This document shows positions 47,282 through 59,183 of a DNA stretch of 64,000 nucleotides, piece after piece. This DNA is from Phialocephala subalpina. Taxonomy: Eukaryota; Ascomycota; Leotiomycetes; Helotiales; Mollisiaceae. The notes beneath the pieces are model-generated. The model was given only the letters and a program-made list of their open reading frames with translations. It searched no databases and was not told the DNA's origin. Made by a program: the position numbers and the translations under genes. The stretch spans positions 310,001-374,000 of the forward strand of contig FJOG01000005.1 of assembly GCA_900073065.1 (NCBI GenBank), written 5' to 3'. Position 1 is the stretch's first letter; each line of letters begins with the position of its first letter.

Positions 47282-48394
47282 TTATACAGAGCCAAGTCGC
47301 AAGAGTGCCTCTACGGCCTCACGCTCCTGAGAATCGGAGGTCATGCCAAAGGCGGAGAAATCGAAATTAGGTCGTTGAATATGCATTGGCACCGATTTTG
47401 CTAGAGTTGAATGGGATGGCCCGCCACCGCCGCGGGATCCCCCAGTATATATGCCCGAAGAAAGGAAATTACGTCGAGGGCCAGAGTTCGAATAGGATGC
47501 TTCGCGCAATGCAGCTGCACCAACAGCAGCCCAGTCCTCATCATCGGTCAAGTCTTCAGGGTCGTCGCCCATCTCCATTTCCTCGCCATCCGGCGGAGCC
47601 TCGGATGAGGAACAAGACTCGTCGCCATCAAGGGACATCTTGTCTGCTTCGTTTTCAAGCATAGTGATGTCCACGTCGTCGTCGTGTGAGAAGACGGCTG
47701 AATCGGCAGCCCAACTGGATCCTGGGGCGTTCAGTCGGGTTCGATCCCAGCTATCCCTCGAAGCAATCGGCATGCCGTTGGAATAGGAGGATGGTACACT
47801 CGGGGGTGGCGACTGCTGATTGCCTCTGCCGTTTCTAGCAGAATGGCCCTTCAACCTCGCGTCCCAACGTCCCCATCCTACTTTCTCGAACTTGACATTG
47901 CCCTTCATACCACCTCCTTCACCTCCGCTGCCACGTCCCTCAAGAGCAGCAGTAACGAGTCTTCTTGCCTTCGCAGGTGGGATTCCTGAAAATCCTGGGA
48001 CCGCGGTGGTTAGAAAGCCCATGATGTGGCGCATCACCAACGGACCATGGTTCAGCAGGATCTCAGGGAGATGATGCTTGGCCAACAGTGCTGGCGTGAT
48101 AGCACCTGCCGTGTCGAATCCTGGTGAGCCAACGTCGTGGCCACGCTCGGCAGATCCGTCTCGACTCTCCTGGAGGTCGAGATCAGACTCGACGTGTTCC
48201 AGGGACTGGACTGAAGTCGAACGCGTCCCATATGGCTTAACGCCATGGGGAGGCAGAGACGGGGATATAGAGTTGGGAGGAGTCGGAAGAGGGTGTTGTT
48301 TGGTTGCAGGAACGCTCCTGGCAGCTACAGCAGCGAAGCTGTCTCTGCCATGGACCTTCGGGATATCGCGAGCAGTGGAAGTCATGCTAGCCAT
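47282..48394 (-). CDS. STB3: Sin3-binding protein STB3
   Basis: Yeast Stb3 binds the ribosomal RNA processing element in promoters of ribosome-biogenesis genes and recruits Sin3. A single exon codes for 370 residues. The conserved Stb3 domain lies at about residues 97-185: ITPALLAKHHLPEILLNHGP, VMRHIMGFLTTAVPGFSGIP, PAKARRLVTAALEGRG and VKFEKVGWGRWDAR. The remainder is disordered, with an acidic centre (EEMEMGDDPEDLTDDEDWAAVGAAALR) and a conserved end NFDFSAFGMTSDSQEREAVEALLRLGSV. An upstream Met choice is limited; MASMTS at 48394 is the first ATG of the frame. Confidence 0.92.
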   Translation of the reverse strand: MASMTSTARDIPKVHGRDSFAAVAARSVPATKQHPLPTPPNSISPSLPPHGVKPYGTRSTSVQSLEHVESDLDLQESRDGSAERGHDVGSPGFDTAGAITPALLAKHHLPEILLNHGPLVMRHIMGFLTTAVPGFSGIPPAKARRLVTAALEGRGSGGEGGGMKGNVKFEKVGWGRWDARLKGHSARNGRGNQQSPPPSVPSSYSNGMPIASRDSWDRTRLNAPGSSWAADSAVFSHDDDVDITMLENEADKMSLDGDESCSSSEAPPDGEEMEMGDDPEDLTDDEDWAAVGAAALREASYSNSGPRRNFLSSGIYTGGSRGGGGPSHSTLAKSVPMHIQRPNFDFSAFGMTSDSQEREAVEALLRLGSV

Positions 48395-50318
48395 TTTGAT
48401 GGTATTTGCTTTCGTACGTTTCTCTGCAGGTACGCGACACGTAGTTAGCTATTGGTTCTGTGATGGACACGTTGGTGTTGCTGACGGCAGTCGCAAAGGG
48501 GAGGGCTGACTCACTCGACTTGCGAGAGAAACGTTGCGGATTTTGGAAGACGCGATAATGAAGCTCAAGGCAACTGTTTATCGTGTCGTGAAATGGCAAA
48601 TAACCTGGCTCGGAGTCTTATCAGGCAAGGCGATGATGCTGCTGCGAAGGGCGAGGGCGAGAGCGATGAGTCGATTCGTACCTTGGAAGTTGGCAGTTCT
48701 GAATGAAGCAGAAGAGATGGTTGTCTCTGCTGCTGGATCGAGAAAGGGATGGAGGTACAGGCGAGATTTATTACTGCGTGGGTGAAGCGACTGTGATGCA
48801 AGTGATCAAATTTGGTTTGATTGTGTTGGCTGTTACTGGAAGTTTGTTGTATGGATGGTTGATTCTCGATGTTCACAGCATGCACCAGATGCAACATTGG
48901 TTGCAACCCTGCTAGCTCGCCTTCCAACCCAGCATGCCGGCAACCACTTTCCGCCAAACTTGGTCTGCGACCTCCCACTCAACGCCTTCCNNNNNNNNNN
49001 NNNNNNNNNNNNNNNNNNNNNNNNNNNNNNNNNNNNNNNNNNNNNNNNNNNNNNNNNNNNNNNNNNNNNNNNNNNNNNNNNNNNNNNNNNNNNNNNNNNN
49101 NNNNNNNNNNNNNNNNNNNNNNNNNNNNNNNNNNNNNNNNNNNNNNNNNNNNNNNNNNNNNNNNNNNNNNNNNNNNNNNNNNNNNNNNNNNNNNNNNNNN
49201 NNNNNNNNNNNNNNNNNNNNNNNNNNNNNNNNNNNNNNNNNNNNNNNNNNNNNNNNNNNNNNNNNNNNNNNNNNNNNNNNNNNNNNNNNNNNNNNNNNNN
49301 NNNNNNNNNNNNNNNNNNNNNNNNNNNNNNNNNNNNNNNNNNNNNNNNNNNNNNNNNNNNNNNNNNNNNNNNNNNNNNNNNNNNNNNNNNNNNNNNNNNN
49401 NNNNNNNNNNNNNNNNNNNNNNNNNNNNNNNNNNNNNNNNNNNNNNNNNNNNNNNNNNNNNNCAAATTTTGCACTCTGTGCCTGAAAGTGCTGAGATCAC
49501 GAAACATGATGCAACCGTTGGCTGTGACTCGTTCCAAGCGACTTCGCGACACTTGACTTAGCGACCTTATTCACGCGTTATCGCGGGTTCTCCACTGCTC
49601 GAGTGCTTCCCGGGTCCCAGCAGCGCTGCGGGAGATGTTCAGCAAATCCACGTTCGGAGCAAACTCCAGCTGGTTCGCCAGCACCACGGGTCAGCAGACA
49701 CACCTTTCAGGCTACCAAGAGGGGGGGGTTTGCGGCCAAGAAGAACCCGCTGGAAGTTCTCCCATTCATCCATGGCCCAGCGTCACTTCTCGACCCCACG
49801 TTCTCGAATGCTGCCACGAAAACAAAGCCGCCAGGAAAATCGTTGACGTCTCCATCTCCGTATTCGCACACATGCATCGTTACGCGGAGCCGTACAGTCG
49901 AGTTCTTGCCCTCAATATATTCCGTCTTTTCCCGCTCATCCGAAAAATAGAGTTAGATTCTGTTGAGCCATTCATTGCGAGGCGTGCGTCGAGTGTGGGT
50001 GACTTGGCCTAGCCACATCACGAAAGCACTTCCAAGACACGAAAGAAGACGCGAGAGATGTCGCGCATATGTTCATAGTCGCCGATCATCGGCGAGCTCC
50101 ATGTTGTTTCAAGACATCATCGCATACGTCCAAGATGGGGTTGAGCTGCAAGACGCAATCCAAGACATTTTCTGAACTTTGAATAAAGAAAGTGTTGTGG
50201 GAATTAGATGTGTCGATTGATTCTAGGCAGACTACTCCCAGGGTATTCCCAAACAAGGCAAAAGCAAAATACCAACGCCGTCATCGTGATCATGCAGCAT
50301 GACATAACAAAATGGGTA
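48395..50318. other. Intergenic region with an assembly gap
   Basis: Starts upstream of STB3 and ends at the TOP3 stop. The N-run occupies 48991-49462. On either side only short ORFs are seen, and frames that run through the gap are meaningless. Whether a gene lies in the gap cannot be told. Confidence 0.5.
48991..49462. other. Assembly gap (472 Ns)
   Basis: An unbroken run of N. The odd length suggests a size estimated from read pairs rather than a fixed placeholder. Confidence 0.99.
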
Positions 50319-52614
50319 TCAAGGTCTTGGAGCATTCAGCACATATCTCCTACAGGACTAAGACATAAGTAATTAGTATCGTGATTTGTGAATTGAAGAG
50401 AGAGAAAGGGGGAAGCTCCTTGCAGACTTACCGCCTTCAGAATCTCTATTCGTTCTCTGGACTGGTCGAAGACAGCCTTGTACTGTCTTAGACTCTCTCT
50501 CAGAACATCTGCTCGAGTGAGCCGTCCGTCACATATATCCTTCATTCTTAGCTCCATCTCCTTCCGTAGGAATGGCTTGCTGAGACTTATCTCGAATCCC
50601 ATCTTATCGTAACCGTCCACAAGCGCTACACCAAGGGTTGATGGTATAAACTCTTCTACTCCAGTAGTAGGTCGATCCCCACCAGCTGCTGCACCCCCTC
50701 TGCCACCACGACCTCCTCTTCCGCCTCTGGCCCGACCACCTCGACCACCGCGAGCGGCTGGCTGTGGATCGTTATTGACAGCTGCACCTCCACCTTTTAG
50801 CCTCGTGAAAACATAGGCTCTTTCCTTAATTTTAGCTATATGCTCAGCCATAGTGGCATCTGTTCCAATTCCATTAGCATCCATTAGTGCAATGAGATCT
50901 GGTTCAGTTAAGTAACTAGGAGGAGCTGTCTGTCCCTCTGTCATCATGGCTTCTGTCGGTTCGAACCTCTCTCCCATAGTGAATCTCGGTAGAGTTTGGC
51001 TGCTCGTCCATTTATCGTAGGGATAGACGTCCAGGTAATTTCGCTCGATAACAACAAGTCCATGGGCCCCGAAAATTTCGTCGCCATATTCGATCTCGAC
51101 ATCTGTTGCCTGTCCCTTGGCGTCTTCTGAACAGCAAGCCAGGAATCTGCGCGTGACGAATTCGTAAACCCGTTTCTCCTCCGCATTCAAGTTGTTCAGA
51201 TCAACCCAGGTGACAGGATGAATAGGGGGATGGGCCTTGTCATCATTTCTGCCCTCTCTTGGCTGTTTGAAGCCACCTTGAATGAGTCCTTGCGCGTAGC
51301 CTCCCCATCTCTGATCCTGCACTTGCTTTTCAACTAGTACTCTGAGGTTCATGCCTCTGTCAAAACGATCCGTTTCCGTTCTAGGATAACTGATGAAACC
51401 TTTGTTGTATAGAGCTTCAGCGACGGTCATAGCTTGCTGACTGTTCATTCGCAGAAATCGACTTGCATTCTTCTGTAGCTCGACTGTCGTCAACGGTAGT
51501 GGCTTCCATTTACTGGTTGGTTTCTCTTGCACCTTGGTCACCCTCGCTATCTTAGCAGCAATACATCTTTCAAAGAGAATGACAACGACAGCGCGATCGA
51601 ACAAATGGACTCGTCTCCATGAGAAGTTGACGCTGGTGTTATCGCGTGTATGCGTCACTTTGATACTCCAGAATGTTTCTGGTACGAAGCTCTTGACCCT
51701 GAAGTATCGATCAACGACGAAGCCCAATGTTGGAAATTGACACGATCCTGGAGCCATCAGTCAGAATGATCGAGGTTACCGAACTATTTTGACACCTACC
51801 ATAGCTTAGGACTCGACTTTTACCGTTTTCACTGATGGCCATAGCACCACCAAGTGGCCGAAGAGTGTTCGTAAGGTACCTCGTAAAGCAATATCCAATC
51901 CTCAAATCAAGCTCAATACGCGTAGCTACCGCATTGACTTGATTGTCATCCAAGTCAATCGGATTTTTGGCCGCTTGGATAACATGCCTAAAATGAGTAT
52001 CAGCATATAGGTCAACCTTGGTAGTATATCAAACTCACGCTCTCTCAATATTGCTGAACCTAGCTCTCTTCACCTGGAGACGTGGGTTGCCTTTCAAAGC
52101 TTCAGCACGAACCTCGCCACCAATATGCTCGCCCTCTCGATCGCAATCAGTCCAAATAAAAAGAGCTCTAGCACCTCTTGCCTCACTTGTGATGTTGGCC
52201 GAGATTGGCTTTTTATCCTAGATTCAGTAAGAAAGCCGTTACATGGTGCAGGATATGAACGAAACATACCTCGCCAACATCTACATTCACAGGAGCGTTG
52301 AAAAGAGCTTCGGGTGGAGGATTACTCCAATCTCTCTCATACATAGCGGGAAATTTGGCTTCGGTCAAGTGGCCTGATACGCAAGTCATCACCACACTGC
52401 AGTTGCCCCAAGGTTGACCAAAGTCGAAGTCAAAGCAATAGTTTTTCACATATTGGTTGCCCCGAACATTTCTCTGCAAAGAGCTTAGAGAATGTCTCAA
52501 ATTCATTGAAAAGACAAAGGCACTTACGGTTTGAAATTGTCCCCCTGAAAGATGGCCCGCAACAGCCTTTGAGATAGAAGGTTTCTCGGCCACGCAAAGA
52601 ATCTTTCCAGGCAT
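50319..52614 (-). CDS. TOP3: DNA topoisomerase III (type IA)
   Basis: Top3 works with a RecQ helicase and Rmi1 to resolve recombination intermediates. Six exons, 52528-52614, 52270-52473, 52039-52217, 51800-51987, 50432-51747 and 50319-50357, give 670 residues. The Toprim domain starts MPGKILCVAEKPSISKAVA and has TDCDREGEHIG (residues 120-130). The active site is GFISYPRTETDRF with Tyr340 and Arg342. GIGTDATMAEHI and GVALVDGYDKMGFEISLSKPFLR are further family marks. A glycine/arginine-rich insert (RGG repeats, residues about 552-571) interrupts the core before the last conserved block. The final 12-codon exon is supported by a GTAAGT donor and a TTAG acceptor; reading through the donor would instead end the protein at 50336. 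Confidence 0.93.
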
Positions 52615-52968
52615 GGTTATTCTTTCACGTGCGCAATGTCTGGTGGAGTTCGACTTCTGGCATCGCAGTACATGTTCTAAAATTCGCAAAATGGCGTTCA
52701 ACAGTCCACTCGGCGCGTCGACAGCGTTAGAGATTGGGAGTTTTTGATATGTGCAAGTAAAGAACGCGTGGTGAAGACTTCCAGGTTGCCCTCGAGTTTA
52801 TGCTTAAATTGACGGCACGAAGCGAGGACAGTCGCCCGTGAAACGAAGACCCCTGTAGAAATACGCTAAATCGTCATTGACATCAACAATCTTCATCAAA
52901 AAGTATTCCACTTCCGCAAACGACACCCAAATCTAGTACAGATACGAACTCTACTTGCACCGACCAAG
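52615..52968. promoter_or_regulatory. Divergent intergenic region TOP3 / DUF1295 gene
   Basis: 354 bases between head-to-head starts. Presumed shared promoter; no site is claimed. Confidence 0.4.
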
Positions 52969-54140
52969 ATGGCTCTGCCAGTTATTTATACCTTGAGGGA
53001 CTGCTCCTCCCTGGAGAAAACAGTCCTTCCGTACCTGCCGCAGCTCTACGACCTTCCCCAGCAACTGCTGCAATCATACGACAATCCGACAGAACTCCAG
53101 AATATATACCTCGCGACAAATCCTCTCATAACTGCCCTGGCGTTCTCGTTGTTCCTTGCACCATTGTTCCTGGTCATTTCAGAGATCAATAAGAATTATT
53201 CGCAGGTGGACAGGATGTGGAGCCTTCTGCCTACAATCTACAATGCCCACTATTGCATATACGCCCATCTAAATGGATTGGAGACACAAAGGTTGGACAA
53301 TATGATTGCTTTCAGCACTGTGTGGAGTGTAAGTAGGCCTTGTTCATGGGACGATCTGCTCTGACTTATGACGTAGCTGCGATTGACCTTCAACTACTGG
53401 CGAAAGGGAGGTTACAGCATTGGATCGGAGGATTATCGATGGTATGCATACTTCGAATATACATCCCATGTTTCTAATACGTCTGCAGGGAGGTATTGAA
53501 GCAAAAGATCAACCCGGCATTATTCTTCGTCTTCAATGTCCTGTTCATCTCGCTGGCACAAAGCGTGCTCCTCTTCCTCATTACAACACCATCCTATGTT
53601 ATACTCCTGACAGCACGACTTGGGGAGAAGATGTCTACAGCCGATACAATGTTCGCAAGGGCTTTAATGGTCCTTGTTATTGCCGAATGGTTCGCGGATC
53701 AGCAGCAATGGAACTACCAAGAAGCCAAGAAGCAATATCAAAAGACGGCAAAGGTTCCCCACAAGTTCGATCAAGAGGATCTTGATCGTGGCTTCGTCGT
53801 TACAGGTCTTTGGTCATGGAGCCGACACCCCAATTTCGCAGCAGAGCAAGCTATCTGGGTTGTCCTATACCAATGGGGATGCTGGGACTCAGAAGTCATG
53901 TACAATTGGACTTTCCTCGGTGCTATGGGTTATTTGTTTCTTTTCCAAGCCTCGACTTGGTTCACAGAATTGATCACAAGCGGGAAGTATCCAGAGTATG
54001 CTGAGTATCAGAAGAGAGTGGGCAAATTCCTACCGAAGATTACAGGAGGTTCAGGTTTGCCAGGAGACTTCAGCGATCAGAAAGCGAAGCCAAAAGTCGA
54101 GAAGGCGGAAAAGAAGAACAGCGGTGGAGTGAGGCGATAA
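52969..54140 (+). CDS. DUF1295 (steroid 5-alpha-reductase-like) membrane protein
   Basis: Exons 52969-53328, 53377-53441 and 53489-54140 give 358 residues. Hydrophobic helices alternate with loops (ITALAFSLFLAPLFLVI, LFFVFNVLFISLAQSVLLFL, ALMVLVIAEWFAD). DUF1295 marks are YSQVDRMWSLLPTIYNAHY, LRLTFNYWRKGGYS, EDYRWEVLK, GLWSWSRHPNFAAEQAIW and the end PEYAEYQKRVGKFLPK. The Arg-His-Pro-Asn segment corresponds to the NADPH/substrate region of 5-alpha reductases and isoprenylcysteine methyltransferases. The reaction is unknown in fungi. The tail is lysine-rich (KPKVEKAEKKNSGG), consistent with an ER location. Confidence 0.88.
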
Positions 54141-54573
54141 ATCTCCTCATTCTTCAACATTAGACGGCGATAGGACAATGGAGCATATTACATCTCATCG
54201 TCGAGCGAGAATGAATTACTTCGAGACGCCCAAATCATTCATGGCTTCACTTAAGTGGTGTCGTATTCCAAAATTCGGTACGCACTAAGAGATTTGTGAC
54301 TAGTTCCTTCCCTCCACTTCAGAGCAAAATAATTTCCTAGTCTCTAAGAAAAAGAATTGTTACAACATTCAAGTGAACAAAAGACAAAAACTCACAATAA
54401 ACTTTTCTTTGCTGATGCATAGCGAAAATTCGTTCATAATCGGTCCGCCCATTAAAAATGAGATTTCAAATCATCACCATCCCCGTCATGACATCGCCAC
54501 CTCTCTCACCACACTCCTCAATTACCAAAATGTCGGCACCGACTTCATCTTCCCCAAATAATCAAAAACCTGA
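54141..54573. other. Intergenic region with a possible uORF
   Basis: About 430 bases. A 15-codon ORF (54530-54577, MSAPTSSSPNNQKPE) in a good start context ends in TGA overlapping the ATG of the next gene. Confidence 0.4.
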
Positions 54574-55017
54574 ATGAAGATCCCACTTCCGATGCAATTG
54601 TCGATTCTAGGTTCTGACTTTAACTCGCCTTCTTCCTCCGCTTCAAATTCCGCGACTTCATCCACCACTACATCAAGAACGCAAACACCTTTCACGAGCG
54701 GAACAAATACGCCACTGACGGAGCAATTTCCTTCTTACACCAAGAATCTACGACCGGATTCAATCCATCGTTGTCGTACGCCTCAGCTGGATAAGAAGGG
54801 ACAGCCACTTGATGTTCTGTCAAGGAAGTACTACAAGCCGGAGGAGGAACTTGATATCGCTGAAGCTTTGGACTCACCTGCTCTACCTGGGACTTTCAGA
54901 CATGCATTGGAGAAGGAAGCGAGAGGCGAAAGCAAAGGAAGGAGAAGGGAGCAGACAGAGGAAGAGAAGAAGGCGGAGTTTGAGAGAGTCAAGAGGGAGT
55001 TGAGATATCTGGGTTGA
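54574..55017 (+). CDS. Small hypothetical protein with a charged C-terminus
   Basis: I do not recognise the family. A single exon codes for 147 residues. The N-terminal third is Ser/Thr-rich (SSSASNSATSSTTTSRTQTP), the middle has RCRTPQLDKKGQPLDVLSRKYYKPEEELDIAEALD, which looks conserved, and the end is a charged helix (RREQTEEEKKAEFERVKREL). There is no membrane segment. The start is doubtful: an upstream ATG at 54530 in another frame gives MSAPTSSSPNNQKPE, which also looks like a coding start, so either a uORF or a frame error at about 54574 is possible. Confidence 0.6.
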   Translation: MKIPLPMQLSILGSDFNSPSSSASNSATSSTTTSRTQTPFTSGTNTPLTEQFPSYTKNLRPDSIHRCRTPQLDKKGQPLDVLSRKYYKPEEELDIAEALDSPALPGTFRHALEKEARGESKGRRREQTEEEKKAEFERVKRELRYLG

Positions 55018-55639
55018 AGTGAGAAGGAGGAAAGTGGGATTTTGTACTAATAGTCGACGAGAATGTTGGAGGGAATGCTGAGGTCTGAGGAGAGAGGCAA
55101 AGTCCGTCTTTGATTGTTGTTACTAGTGGAAGGAGAATATCGCCCTAAAGATGAGAACGTCTGAGAGCGTTCAGGAGATTCGGGGGATGCTCATGTGCCA
55201 TCTGAACTTGGACTTTAGGAGGATGAAGTTGTCTGAAGAGGACTGTGGACCATAGAGCAGAACGAGGTCTACTGTTGTTCAGACAATGAGAGTCACAATA
55301 ATTACTGCCAGAAATGGTACTATCAAAAAACTGCAAGTCTTATTGTGTTGGTATCTCGATCATATCTCCAAAGCTATCCGAATTCCACGCGGTCCATACC
55401 TCTTCTTCACCAAACGCCAACAAGACCCTATGCGAAAGCGGAGATCAAATGTGCCGGGAACAAAAAAAGAGCAACGGCGCTGACCCGTTGAGGTGGCCAT
55501 GGATCTTTGAACATAGTAGGGTCAAGCACCGCAAAATGCATCAAACACCCTCCTTCTATAACTCAAATGCAATGTGCAAAAGCAAGCGGAAACAAATATC
55601 CACAGCACCGAAAAGAGAGGACACGAAATCTAAATCGCA
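55018..55639. other. Intergenic region between convergent genes
   Basis: About 620 bases between the small hypothetical gene and the BCAS3-like gene. Small ORFs only. Confidence 0.4.
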
Positions 55640-58600
55640 TCAGACTCTCTGACTGGCAAAGTCAAGGACCTCGCAGTCGTCTTCAAAGAAGCCTTCTTCA
55701 TCGCCATCCCCTGTGCCTTCTGGACCGTTTCGCGAGGTACCTTTACGTCTTCTTGTAGTGATTACTATCTGTTCGACTTCCTCTGTGCTATCGGTCACTC
55801 TCATGACACGTTCGATTGCAGAAGATGGAAGCGCCCGATGGTCGAGAGGAAGGTCAAATTCGTCCTCGGGGTTATGCGTAGGGCCAACATCCAGTTTCTT
55901 GGATGTGATGGGACCCCCAAATGCCCAAGCCGTGTTGGGCTGACTGGCATGCTTCGGCTTATTTTGAGTAGCAAGCCCGGGTGGAGAGAGCAAAGCAGAT
56001 ACAGAAGGGGACGGCACTGGATCCTCCTCGTACGAATAGATATAGAGCCCCACACGTCTATCTGTGTGAAAGGGTTGATATGGCGCATTCGACTCGATTT
56101 CTGCCTGTGGGATTGAGGACTCGGTGCCATGAGATTGGGGTGCTGGAGGCGATGCTTGTCTAGCTTTCCAGCGAGACTCTTCAATGTCCCTCTCAGTAAG
56201 CTCTAGATCTCCGACGTGATGTAGATCCCGATTGAACTCCGGTGGTAATTTGAAGTCCGGCAGGGATGGAATTCTGAATTCCACATATTTGGCACCTCTC
56301 GATGCCTTTTGTCTATCCGCAGGTCGATCTGCTCTACGATTTTTGATGGTGTAAAATCGCACAATGCCACCGCCGACTACGATTACAGAGTCGTTTCGCT
56401 TTCCATTCAGCAGAATTGCGCAAGCTCGGCTTGGAACAGCTGGGCTTCTTGGGAGATGCAATTTCGTAGTTCCAGATTTTCGCATTTCGTTCATCTTCCC
56501 CGTCGCGGCTCCAACAGATCTACTGATCCCAGCAGCTAGTGCTTGCGTGCCATGTCCAGCTTGGGCTGTCACCGTCCTAGCAGAGATACCCGCACTACTT
56601 CGACGTCGTCTGCTGACCAAAGGCCGCGCCGCAGTCCAGAGAGAATTGACTGCACTGGTAGCAACACCAGTTGCCGTGAATGGAGTGCCAGTACTGTCAC
56701 CTAAAGCACCATCAAGCTTCTGGGGCGCGTTTCGTCGACGGGGAGCAGGCCAAGTGAAAGCGCTTGCTGGAAGATCAAGGATATGAACCGTTCCAGGTTC
56801 TGTAACCATAGCAGCACGCTCACCATGTGGCGATGTCCATAAAACGTCAACAATCCTGGCGACCGTCATCCGCGAGAACTGTGCAATCTGCCGTACATGA
56901 GGCCCCGTCATACCCGATCCCTGAATGCCCTTAAGGAACGAGGACTTTGCGTACTGGATCCGCATCAAATCCCATACAAATTGCACATCACCCTTGCTGC
57001 TGGCTGTGAACAGTGCTAAGCCACTTGGGGCAAATGAGAGAAAGCTACAACCGTGAGGAACTCTGAAAGTTGCCAATGGATGTAGCGTGGAAGCTGTCGA
57101 GGAATTCCCTAACAAATCTAGGTCTATGATGGATATGATTCCGGGATCCTTAGTGACTAAAGGTGCCGGAGTTGGAAGCCCGTGCGTAGGAGGAAATTGC
57201 GAAGGCATGTTTGCGTGGTTCTGGTAAGGCAATCCTCCATTTGAAGGTTGGTTGGAAGCAGGTTTGTTTCTGTAGTTATTCCAAGCCTGTAATCCTTGTT
57301 GAGTGAGATAATTGCCAGCTTCGATGAACTTCTGCGTAGAAATTTGCACTAATTGCTTCATCATACTCTCGCCATCGGGTATGTCCACACCGCAATTAAT
57401 ACCTGGTAGTTGGGGCGGAGCGTGGCCATTCAGTCCAGGAATCCTTGCTGTAGAACTGACACCTGGGACTGCCGCTCGTAAAGACGTTTGAGAGGAAGGA
57501 GTCGGTGGACAATACGCCAACCATCTGCCGTTCAGCGAAAGTATAGAAGCTTTGTACTGTTTCCGTGTAGGGTTGGGGTCGTGACCATGCCATTCTGCAT
57601 CAGGATGACCGGTAGAGCTCGGCAGCTCTGTTGCAACTCCATGTTGCACAGTTGTCCATACCTTGCCAATGCACCTGAATGTACCGGTACCTGGTGGCAC
57701 ACTCATATCGGCATGTCGGAACAACCAGGTTTCTCCAGTTGTACCCGAAGCAATGATAACATGTCCGCTGTCTGCACGGATGGTGAGTGATCCCACAGGT
57801 AGCGGTGCCTTGAAGAGCGGACTAGTCGTAGGAACCTGCAGGTGAACCTTTGGCACTGACAGAAGAGTTGCGACGTGTTGCTTTGAAGAAAGAGAATACA
57901 CTTCCACGGTTGTCTGGTAATTTTCGATTGGATCTCCCTCGTTCATCCCAAACCCGGGGATTCTTGGAGAACCACGGACACTTTCGCTCTGTGACACAGC
58001 TTCTGACGGAGGTGTGCCTCCTTCACCGCTGGATGACTCACTAGAAGCCCATACTGGGCCGTGAACAACCATAGCGATGAGTGGAAACTGGTGCGAGCTT
58101 CCGCCTTGAGCTGTCCATGGTAGGATCTTGGCATTGTAAACACCACCCCTAAGCCCATCGATACTCGAGACTTTGTTCAGCCCTCGTTTAGAAATGGAAT
58201 AGACCTTAAGACCTCCCTCATATCCAGAGACGACGACGTTGGTAGAAGACTTGTTCGCGTCCTGCGAGCTTGTACCTAGGCTGTCGAACCCACAATGGTA
58301 CCCGTTATCCCCAGGAATGAGGCCCGGTGTAGGAGGGGAGAGCATCAAGTTCGCATCTGGTGCTCCATAAAAATGAGCTTGAGCCTGATGGGGCAACGGA
58401 GGATGCTGGGCATAGCGAGGGTGCTGTGAATACATCGAGCTTCGTCGTGCAGCATAGGAAGATACAGAGCGATGGTCGTCAAATGTGGGAGGATAATTCC
58501 CATCGAGCTGATAAGAAAGAGGCCTTCGTCTGGGAGGAGGAGAAGCAGAATGAACATAACCGTTTGGGACATTCGGAATTCCTCTTTGTTCTCGAGCTGT

Positions 58601-59183
58601 CCAGCCAAAGTTGGCCAACCGGTCTTCATACGGTGGTATTGGCGGAGACTCTCCCAAGTTTATCAGGTTGCTTGGAGAGCTCGAATATGCTGGAATGTTC
58701 TTTGCCCATTCGTTTGTGTTCTGCGATGAAGAGCGATCCAAAGCTGCAGAAGATAGAGCATCCAGCAGTGGGGATGTGACTGTGTTCCCGTTTCCATTCG
58801 GCGGGGATCCCACAGGGTTCAACTCTGGGGACTGAACGCGGGTTGATGATTTCGCGTTCCTATTAGAAAGATAGTTAGCAGTGAATCATTGTCCGTCGAC
58901 GATTATGGAGAGTTTGCTCAGCATGAAGTCCAAGCTCCCCTGGGACATCTACATCGCTCTTCCGCTCCTCTCTTGCTTTCGGTGATATGGATACTCACGA
59001 CATCTTCGAAGCATTATTCTTGGTCACCGCTGCCAGTACACCCCCGTTGTTGTTGTCCTTCGCCTGCCCATTTCTCTTCTTGGAGGGAATCTGCAATCCA
59101 CCAGATGAGCCTTTGGGAGTCAGCTTGGACTGAGAAGCACCGTTCGATGGCTGGTTGATGTCTTGATCGGATGACGGGGGCAT
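55640..59183 (-). CDS. BCAS3-domain WD-repeat protein
   Basis: BCAS3 proteins have a WD-type propeller related to PROPPINs and act in autophagosome formation in animals. Exons 58999-59183 and 55640-58859 give 1134 residues; the join uses a TAG acceptor after a TGCTAAC branch site and is in frame. The N-terminal 230 residues are disordered. Propeller blades follow: VVVSGYEGGLKVYSIS, HVIIASGTTGETWLFRH, SILSLNGRWLAYCPP, FRVPHGCSFLSFAPSGLALF with TASSKGDVQFVWDLMRIQ, and VDVLWTSPHGERAAMVTEPGTVHILDLP. The BCAS3 domain continues through ACAILLNGKRNDSVIVVGGG to about residue 1000. No FRRG lipid-binding motif is evident. Confidence 0.85.

Noticed and set aside
48833..49561. Long ORFs of 173-239 codons around 49 kb
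   Set aside because: They are open only because they run through 472 unknown bases.
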